Source of the DNA: Ignavibacteriota bacterium
Lineage (GTDB): Bacteria > Bacteroidota > Ignavibacteria > Palsa-1295
Direction: 5' to 3'
Assembly (NCBI GenBank): GCA_003151825.1
Contig: PLYO01000029.1
Coordinates: 48,141-112,140 of the forward strand
DNA length: 64,000 nt
The notes under the pieces were generated by a model, which was not told where the DNA came from, did not search any database, and saw only the letters and a list, made by a program, of their open reading frames with translations. A program made the position numbers and the translations under genes. Shown here one piece after another: positions 45,901-54,496 of this stretch (the stretch's first letter is position 1; every line of letters begins with the position of its first letter).

Positions 45901-46011
45901 CTCCCCGCAATCCCAAAATGGGATCGAGGGTTGCATGGTCGTTAGGTAAGTGCCCGCCGCCACGAGAAAACTGAGCGCGGCAAGCGTGTAATGAATCGGT
46001 TTAGTCTGCAT
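42916..46011 (-). CDS. DUF2723 membrane protein, predicted protein O-mannosyltransferase-like
   Basis: A 1031-residue protein. The first ~550 residues are membrane-embedded, with the DUF2723 signature [32 protein letters not shown]. The acidic residues in WDCGEF sit where GT-C enzymes have catalytic Asp/Glu. Residues ~590-800 are extracytoplasmic ([45 protein letters not shown]), and the end is helical and TPR-like ([20 protein letters not shown]). The family is proposed to glycosylate exported proteins. I chose the ATG at 46011 over a TTG one codon earlier. A paralogue lies upstream. Confidence 0.9.
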   Translation of the reverse strand: [1031 protein letters not shown]

Positions 46012-46097
46012 CAAGAGTCAAATAATTGGAATGGAGAACAGTCTCGACAAAACGAACGCGGTTAAGAACTAAAGGAAAGCCCGATTAAGTCCCAAAT

Positions 46098-46252
46098 AAC
46101 GTCATTGCTTCGAATAAATCACGGAGCGAAGCGTAGTGATTTATTCGAAGCAATGACGTTCATTCTCAGGGCAATCTTGGGGGATTGCTACGTCGAATCG
46201 AACAAGCATCGTGGGTGATGCGCCTCCGGTCGTTCGATTCGCAATGACAATA
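46098..46252. repeat. Complex inverted repeat (CGTCATTGC family), copy 1
   Basis: AACGTCATTGCTTCGAATAA begins a 25-bp arm whose exact reverse complement ends at 46160. More nested palindromes follow: TCGAATCGAAC mirrored by GTTCGATTCG around GCATC/GATGC, closing with GCAATGAC. It fills the gap between the two DUF2723 genes; a related element is at 50459-50566. Confidence 0.82.
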
Positions 46253-46274
46253 AAACTGACAACTATCGCCTGTC

Positions 46275-49136
46275 TCACCGTTCCCGCTTGATGGAGTCGA
46301 ACGCCACATGGTTTTTCAAATCCTGCAATTCCGCACCGGCGGATTGCGAGGGGCCGTAAGAGCTAATCACATCTGAAAAAACGTGGTACGCGGAATCGTA
46401 TTTGTTCTCGGATTCGAGCATTCGCGCATCGCATTCCTCGGATTTTAAGCGAAAGTAGGGTTGCTGGTCGGGCTTCGATTGCGAAAGGATTGTTTGAAAT
46501 CCTTTTTTTGCATCGTCAAAATCGCCGGCGCGCATTTCGAGATTGGAAAGTTCATATTCGCCCTGGAGACCGCTCGTGCTTTCCTTCGAATCCGGGTTTT
46601 GCATTTGCTGCTTCAAGTCTTCCACGCCGCGGGCTGCGTATTTTCGCATGATTGGCCAGTCTCCGGACCTATCAGCAAGATCCGCAATAAACGAAGCAAA
46701 AGAATAATCGAGCGGGACACGCGAGAGCGGAATGAGCACTTCCATCGTATCGAGGGCACGTCGTGCATCCAACTCATTGCCGTGTGCGAGTTCCCAATTT
46801 GACAACCGCATGAATTCGTACCGATAGCTGAGCGAATACTCCTCGTCTAAAGCGCTCCAATTCGCCGTGGGGTCAGCATACGAATGCAAAATCATTCCTC
46901 GATTTGGCTCTGCATGAGGGCGAGTGGGAACGTGGAACACGGCTTCGGCATACCGCTCCGGCTGGATGCTGCCACCGAGTCCGTTTTTGTCCGGCGGCTG
47001 CTCGAAGGGCGTTACGCGCGCCGTCATGCCTTCGTAGAGGAGATAGTTGTTTAGTCCTGCGCGCGCATTTTCCGGAACGGTCGTCGAATAGCAAATAGGC
47101 CGTGTTGCAATATTATTTTTGATAATATCGAGCACAACCTGATCGCTGGGCATAACGAACTTTGGCGTCCAATTAAAGATGGTCGCAGTTGCGCTCGAAT
47201 CGCCGGTAATCCAGCGCGAGGTTTCGGTGGAAATGGGAATGTTTACCGGCGCCGGAGTCCAGTTAAGCTGCTTATAGGCATCGTCATCGGAAAGTTTGAC
47301 CAAGTCATCCGTGAACGTCGTGAGCGTGACGGCTTTCGCGCCCCAGTCGTTATCGGATTTAAGCTGCTTGACATTCCACATCATCTGCGCAAGTTGCAAT
47401 TGCACGATGCGCACGTCGCGCCGAATTCCGTAAGTATCCTGCATGCACCAGAGCGGGAACGTATCGTTATCGCCATAGGTGAAGAGAATCGCATTCGGCT
47501 CGCAGCTTTGGAGAATGTTGTAGGCATATTCAAATGGTATCCAGTTATGCTTGCGGGAATATTCCGCCCACTTCGACGATTGTTTAAATGATCGGCCTTG
47601 CATAAGCCCGGCGAGGCCGATACATTGGTTGATGGGACCAAATGCCACTAACAGGACGAATGCACCGGCAAGGGTGAACGTCATTTTTCGAGTATTCCAC
47701 GAAGCATATTTTTCTCTTATCCATTCCATAATTCCCACTGCCCCGATACCGATCCACATCGAGAATACCCAGAATGCGCCAGCATAAAAGTAATCGCGTT
47801 CGCGCGGCTGCGGATCCTGCTGGTTTTGATACCAAGCGGTAAAAATTCCCATGATGAGAAACGCGGTCAGGAAAGCCATCCCGCGCCGGGAATCGCGCTT
47901 AAAATGCCAGTAGATGCCAAAGAGACCAAGCAGAAATGGGAGCATCAACGTCTTCTGAAAGTCAACATTGGCGCCTTGATAATCGCCATTCCGGCCAATG
48001 AAATTCCATCCGAGGTAACGAAGGAACATATCGCGGGTCTGATATTGCCAGAAGAAATCGCCGTCGCTCGAATAGTTATTCCATGTACTCGGATGATCTC
48101 CTTGCTGCTGCGGAAGCCGGCGATGAAAAAATTCATCGGAAAGGCTCACGGTTCCATATTGATCGCGATCAATGTATTCGGCAAGTTTTGAAAATGAAGT
48201 GGGAGCGCCCTCGTCGATCGGTGGATTTTGCGCTCCTCGCACCATCACGTAAGTATAGACGGTATAGCCGAGAAACACCATCGCTCCACTCCATAGAAGA
48301 AGGTTCAGAAACGCACGCCGATTTTTCAATTCGGACTGCGCGCGGGAAGTATAATAAATCCCGCCAATTATTCCCAGAATAATCAGGATGGAGATAATAC
48401 CCATCCCCGATCCGGCCCACGCGACAAGCCCATTCAGCACCACTTTGAAGATAAAGGCAAAGAAGAGAACGCCAAGCCCGAGCATCGCAAGAAAATTACG
48501 AATCGTGATCTTCTTCCAATGCCGGTAATAGACGATTGCCCAGACGGGAAAGAAAGCCAGCATCGACATTTGATGCACACCCATCGAAAGCCCGATCAAA
48601 AAAGCGATGAGCATCAGGTACCGCTCGTTGCCGGGCCGATCGGCACGCTCATGCCAACTCATCGCGAGCCACAGCATGAGCGCGATAAACAGCAGTCCCG
48701 GAGAGAATACAATGAACTCGTTCGAATTGAACCAGACGGTGTCCGACCACGTAAGGCTGAGCGCGGCAATCAGCGCGCCGCCAAAATGAATGATTGCGTC
48801 CGCGCCGCTCTTTGGTTCGCCGCGCCAAATGCGAATTACTTTGACGGCAACTAAATAGAGCAGCATCGCCGAGAGCGCGCCGCAGAGCGCCGAGAGCGTG
48901 TTGTATTTCGCCGCTAAGTCCGCGAGCGGCATCAGCCACGCACCGACATGACCCACCAGCATCCATAGCGGCGCGCCGGGCGGATGCGAAACCTGTAATT
49001 GCGATGCGGCAGCTATAAACTCTCCACAATCCCAAAACGGGATCGTCGGCTGCATCGTGAGAAAATATGTCAGGATGCCAACGGCAAACGCGACGCCGGT
49101 GAGAATGTAGTGAATGCGTTTGAATTCGGGAAGCAT
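46275..49136 (-). CDS. DUF2723 membrane protein, paralogue
   Basis: A 953-residue paralogue of the downstream gene with the same layout. The signature is [20 protein letters not shown] followed by [14 protein letters not shown]. Shared blocks include [40 protein letters not shown] and [20 protein letters not shown]. The C-terminal ~200 residues are helical and TPR-like ([20 protein letters not shown]). The ATG at 49136 is clear. The two paralogues probably act on different acceptors or partner with each other; GT2-YfhO-GT9 genes downstream could supply lipid-linked donors, which is inference. Confidence 0.9.
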   Translation of the reverse strand: [953 protein letters not shown]

Positions 49137-49166
49137 TGAACCTTGATTTGGGGCGATTTCTAAGAT

Positions 49167-50444
49167 TTAGGAGATGATGTTTGCAATCTCCATCCGAGTT
49201 GTTGCGCGATTATTTGTCTCCATTAATCGCGTCACGATGGCGTCGCAAAACCGGTAGCCTTCCGCCGTCAGTTTTAGGGTTCCATCGTTCACAATCATCC
49301 ATCCTTCTTCGATAAATGCGTGAACATCCGAGTTTAACACAAGGTCTTCTCCGAACGCTTCCATAAATTCGCTGAGTCGAACGCCCGTTGAACGAAGCTG
49401 CAAATAAAGCACTTCCGTCCGTCGCTCTTCCACGGATGGCCGCTCGGAATTGATGCGCGGCAGCGTGCCTTCGCCAATCATTTTGCCATATTGATCGAGT
49501 GAGGAGACATTCCAAGCGCGCTCTCCCGACAAAAATTCGTGTGCGGATGGGCCGAATGAAACGTAATCTTTGAAGCCATCCCAATAGACTAAATTGTGCT
49601 TCGCCCAATTAGCCACCCCCCGCATCGTCGGCGATGCTCCCCCTCCTATTCCGCTTCGCTGCATAGGAGGGGGAGCTTTTTTCGCATAATTCGAAATTTC
49701 GTATTGCTCGAAACCGGCATTGGCAAGCGTTTGCTGAACGACGGAAAATAGATGGGCAGAGCGATCCGAATCAAGCTCGATCACTTTGCCAAGCTGCACT
49801 AATCGGTAGAGCGGGGTGCCGTGCTCGACGATGAGATTATAGGAGCTGATATGATCGGTTTCGAGCGCGATGGCTTCTTCGAGCGTGTGGCGGAGCGTCG
49901 TTTCCGTTTGTCCCGGCAGCGCGAAGATGAGATCGATGCTAACGTTGTCGAAGGCCGCCTGACGAGCGAGAGAAACGGCCTCGCGCGCTTGGTCTGCATC
50001 GTGAATACGGCCTAAGAATTTTAATTCCTCCGCATCGAAGGATTGCACGCCAAAACTGAGGCGGTTTACGCCAAGCGATTTATATCCCCGCAATTTTTCC
50101 AAGGTAACCGTTCCCGGATTGCATTCGAGCGTAAACTCGCAATGGTCAGAAATGCGAAAATGCTCCTCAAGTTTTTGGATGATGCGCTCAAGCTCGGCAG
50201 GTTCGAGCAGCGATGGCGTTCCGCCACCAAAGAAAATAGTCTGTAATTCACGTCCAGCAAGATTCGGATACGCCGCGAGCTTGAGATCGATCTCGCGGAT
50301 GAGAAGATCGACAAATTCCGCGCGCAGCGAAAGATTTTCAATCGAATAAAAGTCGCAGTAAATGCACTTCCGCTCGCAGAAGGGGATGTGGAGATACGCG
50401 CTGAGATTGTCTGAACCGTGATTTATGGGATGAAAATGATTCAT
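49167..50444 (-). CDS. hemW: HemW-like radical SAM protein with an in-frame repeat insertion
   Basis: HemW is a radical SAM heme chaperone, formerly annotated as oxygen-independent coproporphyrinogen oxidase. The 4Fe-4S ligands are C23, C27 and C30 (FCERKCIYCDF). Family blocks include FGGGTPSLL, CNPGTVTLEKL, VNRLSFGVQSFD, DLIFALPGQT, HISSYNLIVEHGTPL and a C-terminal HemN domain. Between EQYEISNYAK and HNLVYWDGF, blocks normally only a few residues apart, there are about 22 extra residues (PPPMQRSGIGGGASPTMRGV) encoded by a palindromic repeat (49615-49677). The frame is intact, so a full 425-residue protein with a surface insertion is predicted. Confidence 0.93.
   Translation of the reverse strand: MNHFHPINHGSDNLSAYLHIPFCERKCIYCDFYSIENLSLRAEFVDLLIREIDLKLAAYPNLAGRELQTIFFGGGTPSLLEPAELERIIQKLEEHFRISDHCEFTLECNPGTVTLEKLRGYKSLGVNRLSFGVQSFDAEELKFLGRIHDADQAREAVSLARQAAFDNVSIDLIFALPGQTETTLRHTLEEAIALETDHISSYNLIVEHGTPLYRLVQLGKVIELDSDRSAHLFSVVQQTLANAGFEQYEISNYAKKAPPPMQRSGIGGGASPTMRGVANWAKHNLVYWDGFKDYVSFGPSAHEFLSGERAWNVSSLDQYGKMIGEGTLPRINSERPSVEERRTEVLYLQLRSTGVRLSEFMEAFGEDLVLNSDVHAFIEEGWMIVNDGTLKLTAEGYRFCDAIVTRLMETNNRATTRMEIANIIS
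49615..49677. repeat. Palindromic element inserted in frame in hemW (CCCCCTCCT family)
   Basis: GCTCCCCCTCCTAT pairs with ATAGGAGGGGGAGC across a ~13-bp loop, and GCATCG/CGATGC forms a second hairpin beside it. The stem shares CCCCCTCCT/AGGAGGGGG with the element at 28754-28795. Confidence 0.85.
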
Positions 50445-50458
50445 AGGATTTTGGTAAT

Positions 50459-50566
50459 AACGTCATTGCGAGGAGTCCCGGAGGGACGACGAAGCAGTCC
50501 CGTGAGAGCAAGCGCAATCTGAACGGATTGCTTCGTCACTCCTACGTCGCTCCTCGCAATGACGTT
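50459..50566. repeat. Dispersed inverted repeat (CGTCATTGC family), copy 2
   Basis: AACGTCATTGCGAGGAG at the left mirrors CTCCTCGCAATGACGTT at the right. Inside are GTCCCGGAGGGACG, the same word as the REPs around the first RAYT gene, and CAATC...GATTG. It lies between hemW and lepB. Confidence 0.83.
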
Positions 50567-50624
50567 CTTCAAAATGGCTAAATCAAAATTTCCTAAAAGC
50601 GCACGAATCGAACTTTCAGACGAT

Positions 50625-51632
50625 TTAATGTATTAAATGCCCAATCCGATCCCACCGAATATGGAACTGCTGCACCTCATCGGGATCGTAGCCATCGCCG
50701 GCTCCGGCGGACGGCGGATTATACCAGGACCAATAAACAATAAAACCACTGCCAACGACGTTCTCGATCGGTGCGAAACCCCAGAAGCGGGAGTCCTCGG
50801 AATTGTCGCGGTTATCGCCCATCATCCAAAGGTAATCGCGCTGGACTTTATATTCCGTGGCAGGCTTGCCGTCAATCATGATTTGATCGTTCATGCCAAG
50901 TTCCACTTTATGCCCTTCCCGCTCGATGAAGACTTGCCACTGGTCGATATTATCTTTGTTTATTGGAAGAATGTCACCCGTTTTGGGAATTCGGAGCGGC
51001 CCGAAATTATCTTTATTCCACTGCGCGCCGTGCGGAAATATTCTCGGATCGACGGTGCCGGCTCGCTCGGTATCCCGTTCCAAAATAGATTCTTGCGGAT
51101 TGGGAAATATCTTTTCATTCACATACACTTGCTTGTTCTTAATTTGAATAACATCGCCTGGCAACCCAATGCACCGCTTGATATAATTTACTTTGAGTTC
51201 GTGCGGCACGACTTCATCGCGGTCGCCCGGATATTCGAAGACGACGACATCGCCGCGGTTCACGCTCCACGTTTTGAGATGCAAGTGGGGGATTGGAATA
51301 GTCGTAAAGGGAATGTAGGCCGGAGTCTCGATGAAATAACCGATCTTATTGACAAACAGATAATCGCCGACGAGCAGCGTATTCTTCATCGATCCGCTTG
51401 GAATGCGAAACGCCTCAAAGAAGAAAGTCCTTATGATGAATGCGATAAGTCCAGCATAAATAAGCGATCGAATCCATCCCTCTTTTTTCCGAGGCGGAGC
51501 AGCGCCGGGATTTTTCGTATCGCGCTCCGCGCGGATTTCCGCATACGAGCGCGAGCGTTTTGCATCGCTGGAAGGTGCGGTGCCGCGCTGGAAAGATGAG
51601 GATCCGGCACCCGTGATTGATTTATCTGGCAT
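50625..51632 (-). CDS. lepB: Signal peptidase I
   Basis: Cleaves Sec signal peptides on the outer face of the inner membrane. The nucleophile is S81 in FRIPSGSMKNTL and the general base is K152 in VNYIKRCIGLPGD; the GDNRDNSEDSRFWG box is intact. One transmembrane segment (residues ~55-72) follows a 50-residue basic, Ser-rich cytoplasmic N-terminus. Between boxes there is extra sequence (FPNPQESILERDTERAGTVD), as in many Bacteroidota LepB. Length 335. It starts 9 bp after the lepA stop, the conserved lepA-lepB pairing, and is needed for the window's many secreted proteins. Confidence 0.96.
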   Translation of the reverse strand: MPDKSITGAGSSSFQRGTAPSSDAKRSRSYAEIRAERDTKNPGAAPPRKKEGWIRSLIYAGLIAFIIRTFFFEAFRIPSGSMKNTLLVGDYLFVNKIGYFIETPAYIPFTTIPIPHLHLKTWSVNRGDVVVFEYPGDRDEVVPHELKVNYIKRCIGLPGDVIQIKNKQVYVNEKIFPNPQESILERDTERAGTVDPRIFPHGAQWNKDNFGPLRIPKTGDILPINKDNIDQWQVFIEREGHKVELGMNDQIMIDGKPATEYKVQRDYLWMMGDNRDNSEDSRFWGFAPIENVVGSGFIVYWSWYNPPSAGAGDGYDPDEVQQFHIRWDRIGHLIH

Positions 51633-51641
51633 TTGTAACTT

Positions 51642-53444
51642 TTAATCCGAAATTTGTAACACCGCCAGGAACGCTTCCTGCGGTACTTCGATGCGGCCCA
51701 CTTGCTTCATTCGTTTCTTGCCCTCTTTTTGCTTTTCGAGGAGTTTTCGCTTGCGCGAAATGTCGCCGCCATAGCACTTTGCGGTCACATCTTTACGCAG
51801 GGCGCTCACCGTTTCGCGGGCAATAACCTTCGCTCCGATGGCTGCCTGGATGGCAACTTCGAACATTTGACGTGGAATCAGCTCCCTAAGTTTCGAGCAA
51901 AGTTTTTTACCCCAGTCGTACGCTTTGTCCCGATGCACAATGGTCGAAAAAGCATCAACGGGGTCTCCGTTGAGCAATATATCGAGTTTTACGAGATCGC
52001 TACGCCGGTATTCCAAAAATTCATAATCGAGCGAAGCGTAGCCACGCGAAATGGATTTTAGTTTATCGTAAAAATCGAAGATGATCTCGGAGAGTGGAAA
52101 TTCGTAGTGAATATCCGCGCGTGTCGGGTCGATGTAGGTCGTCGTTTTGTAAATTCCACGACGGTCATTCGAGAGCTTCATGATGGCACCGACATATTCG
52201 CTTGGTACGATAATTTGCGCTTTAATATAAGGTTCTTCCACCCACTCAATTCTTCCCGGTTCCGGCATCGAGGAAGGATTATCTACAACGACGACTTCCT
52301 CGCGCGTCGTCGTCACGCGATATTCCACGTTCGGAACCGTCGTGACGAGGGATTGACCGAATTCGCGTTCCAGCCGCTCCTGAATGATTTCCATGTGGAG
52401 TAGCCCCAAAAATCCACAGCGAAATCCAAAGCCGAGCGCGACGGAACTTTCCGGCTCATAGATGAGCGATGAATCGTTCAGTGAAAGCTTATCGAGCGAA
52501 TCTCGCAATTCTGCAAAATCCTCAGCCGATTGCGGATACAAACCCGCGAAGACCATTGGCTTTGAAACCTTGAATCCAGAAATTGCTTCCGTTAACCCAT
52601 TACGAGAGTGTGTGACCGTATCGCCGACACGGGTATCCTTCACGTCCTTTACGCCTGCAATAAGATACCCAACATCCCCCGCTGAAAGCTGTTGCTTTTT
52701 TTCGCGGCCCATTTTTAGAGTACCAAGTTCCTCCACGCGGTACTTTTGCTTCGTCGAAATGAAGAGGATTTCGTCACCCTCCTTAATGGTTCCATCGAAA
52801 ACGCGCATATAGACGATCGACCCGCGATAGGAATCGAAGACGGAATCGAAAATAAGGCAGCGAAGCGGAGCATTGACATCACCTTTTGGCGGAGAAATGC
52901 GAAGCCGAACAGCTTCTAAAATATCCACAATGCCGATTCCCGCTTTCGCGCTGGCAAGAATAATATCTTCCCGCTTGCAGCCGATAAGATCCATGATCTG
53001 ATGGCTCACTTCCTCGATCATTGCCGATTGAAGATCGACTTTATTGAGCACGGGAATGATTTCGAGACCGGCGTCGATCGCCAGATAAAGATTTGCAATC
53101 GTTTGCGCTTCGACACCCTGCGTGGCATCGACGACGAGCAGCGCGCCTTCACATGCCGCAAGGCTTCGGCTTACTTCGTATGTAAAATCGACATGACCGG
53201 GAGTATCGATTAAATTATAGATATATTCCTGACCATCCTTCGCAGAATACCTCATTTGGATGGCGTGGAGCTTGATCGTAATGCCCCGCTCCTGCTCGAG
53301 CGCCATATCGTCGAGCATCTGATTATTCGTCATATCGCGGGCTTCGAGCGTATGCGTTTCCAGCAATAGCTTATCCGCCAACGTCGATTTTCCGTGATCG
53401 ATATGGGCAATAATGCAAAAATTTCGAATGTTTTCGAGCGCCAC
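51642..53444 (-). CDS. lepA: Elongation factor 4 (LepA) translational GTPase
   Basis: A ribosome-associated GTPase that back-translocates or helps biogenesis under stress. G motifs are AHIDHGKST, the switch [10 protein letters not shown] and NKVDL. The EF4-specific C-terminal domain is present ([40 protein letters not shown]). I set the start at GTG 53444 ([18 protein letters not shown]), giving the usual 600 residues; the same frame is open 21 codons upstream but that part is an AT-rich repeat. It is followed by lepB at 9 bp. Confidence 0.96.
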   Translation of the reverse strand: MALENIRNFCIIAHIDHGKSTLADKLLLETHTLEARDMTNNQMLDDMALEQERGITIKLHAIQMRYSAKDGQEYIYNLIDTPGHVDFTYEVSRSLAACEGALLVVDATQGVEAQTIANLYLAIDAGLEIIPVLNKVDLQSAMIEEVSHQIMDLIGCKREDIILASAKAGIGIVDILEAVRLRISPPKGDVNAPLRCLIFDSVFDSYRGSIVYMRVFDGTIKEGDEILFISTKQKYRVEELGTLKMGREKKQQLSAGDVGYLIAGVKDVKDTRVGDTVTHSRNGLTEAISGFKVSKPMVFAGLYPQSAEDFAELRDSLDKLSLNDSSLIYEPESSVALGFGFRCGFLGLLHMEIIQERLEREFGQSLVTTVPNVEYRVTTTREEVVVVDNPSSMPEPGRIEWVEEPYIKAQIIVPSEYVGAIMKLSNDRRGIYKTTTYIDPTRADIHYEFPLSEIIFDFYDKLKSISRGYASLDYEFLEYRRSDLVKLDILLNGDPVDAFSTIVHRDKAYDWGKKLCSKLRELIPRQMFEVAIQAAIGAKVIARETVSALRKDVTAKCYGGDISRKRKLLEKQKEGKKRMKQVGRIEVPQEAFLAVLQISD

Positions 53445-53453
53445 GCTAAAGAA

Positions 53454-53483
53454 AGTATGAATTATGAAGTATGAATTATGAAA
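53454..53483. repeat. AT-rich repeat (ATGAATTATGAAGT type), copy 3
   Basis: Two units of AGTATGAATTATGA, related in composition to 11831-11856 and 28999-29030. It sits where the lepA ribosome-binding region would be expected. Confidence 0.5.
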
Positions 53484-53581
53484 GAGAGGCAAAAATAGCC
53501 CATTCATACTTTAATGTTAGGCCGCGAAGAACAGAGCGGGGACGGAAAATGCTCCGAAAGACTTTAATCAATTCACACCAA

Positions 53582-54031
53582 TCACTTTTTCATTTCAATC
53601 GGTACTTGCACATCGATTAGCACATCGGTGTACTGGTTGCCATTAAAGGCATGTTCGAGTTTCCCGGTTACAATTACTTCTTTCCGACTTCGCGATAGAT
53701 TTTTCCATTTTTTGAACTGGGCATCCATTTCCTTGTCCGGAAAAATATTAACCAGTTCGATCTCGGTGACGTTGGAGATCGTATCATTCCAAGGAAAGTA
53801 AGCCAAAGTCTCGCTATCCGAATACATACAAATTGGACGAGCAAGATGGATAGCATAATACGTGTTCCATTTGCCTTTCGGATTGTGATCTTCGTTCAAA
53901 TTAACGTCAGCTGCTTTCCTCCTTTCGATAACGCCAGTAAGCTTCACAACGGCTGGCTCGTATTTCAGGCATGGCTGAGCAATCGCCGTCGTAGCACTGA
54001 GTATCATAGAAGAAAAGAGAAATTTAATCAT
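53582..54031 (-). CDS. DUF4431-like secreted protein
   Basis: A 149-residue protein with a signal peptide (MIKFLFSSMILSATTAIAQP). The mature part contains LTGVIERRK, YYAIHLARPICMYSDSE and EVIVTGKLEHAFNGNQYTDV, a pattern I associate with DUF4431, a small OB-like periplasmic family of unknown function. Its ATG directly follows the mscL stop codon with no gap, so the two are cotranscribed. Confidence 0.7.
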   Translation of the reverse strand: MIKFLFSSMILSATTAIAQPCLKYEPAVVKLTGVIERRKAADVNLNEDHNPKGKWNTYYAIHLARPICMYSDSETLAYFPWNDTISNVTEIELVNIFPDKEMDAQFKKWKNLSRSRKEVIVTGKLEHAFNGNQYTDVLIDVQVPIEMKK

Positions 54032-54439
54032 TTACACCACCACCGACCCGCACGCCTTGCATTTCTTCGCTGCGGCTGGGATTTTTTCGAGGCATTCCGG
54101 GCAGTCTTTCATCGCTGGCGCCGGTTCCGGTTTCGGCAACAGCGCCTTGGTGATAAGAAAAACCACACACGCGATAATGAAAAAATCAAGCGCGTTGCCA
54201 ACGAGATCGCCATACTTGATCGCCGTCACAGTTTCTTTCCCAGCCGCATCGACCACGCTTTTTAGAACGAGTTGCTTTTCGCGCCAATCGCCGGCGGGGA
54301 GCAGGAGACTGATAATCGGCATCAGCAAATCCGTTACGACGCCGGTAACGAGCTTGCCCGTAGCCGCGCCGATAATTACGCCAATGGCGAGCGCCATGGC
54401 GTTGCTCTTCGTAAGAAATTCCTTAAAATCCTTGAACAT
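54032..54439 (-). CDS. mscL: Large-conductance mechanosensitive channel with C-terminal zinc ribbon
   Basis: Opens under membrane tension to release solutes during hypoosmotic shock. The opening MFKDFKEFLTKSNAMALAIGVIIGAATGKLV is the N-terminal amphipathic helix and TM1; TM2 is DFFIIACVVFLITKAL. The C-terminus carries a short zinc ribbon, C113-x2-C116 and C127-x2-C130 (CPEC, CKAC), in place of the usual cytoplasmic bundle helix. Length 135. The stop abuts the ATG of the DUF4431-like gene. Confidence 0.94.
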   Translation of the reverse strand: MFKDFKEFLTKSNAMALAIGVIIGAATGKLVTGVVTDLLMPIISLLLPAGDWREKQLVLKSVVDAAGKETVTAIKYGDLVGNALDFFIIACVVFLITKALLPKPEPAPAMKDCPECLEKIPAAAKKCKACGSVVV

Positions 54440-54496
54440 AATTCTAATTAAGTTTTAGTGTTTAAATTCCTTGAACATATTCGTTCGGTGGAACGA

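Noticed and set aside
50637..51599. 320-codon plus-strand frame
   Set aside because: Antisense to lepB, whose catalytic residues are all present.
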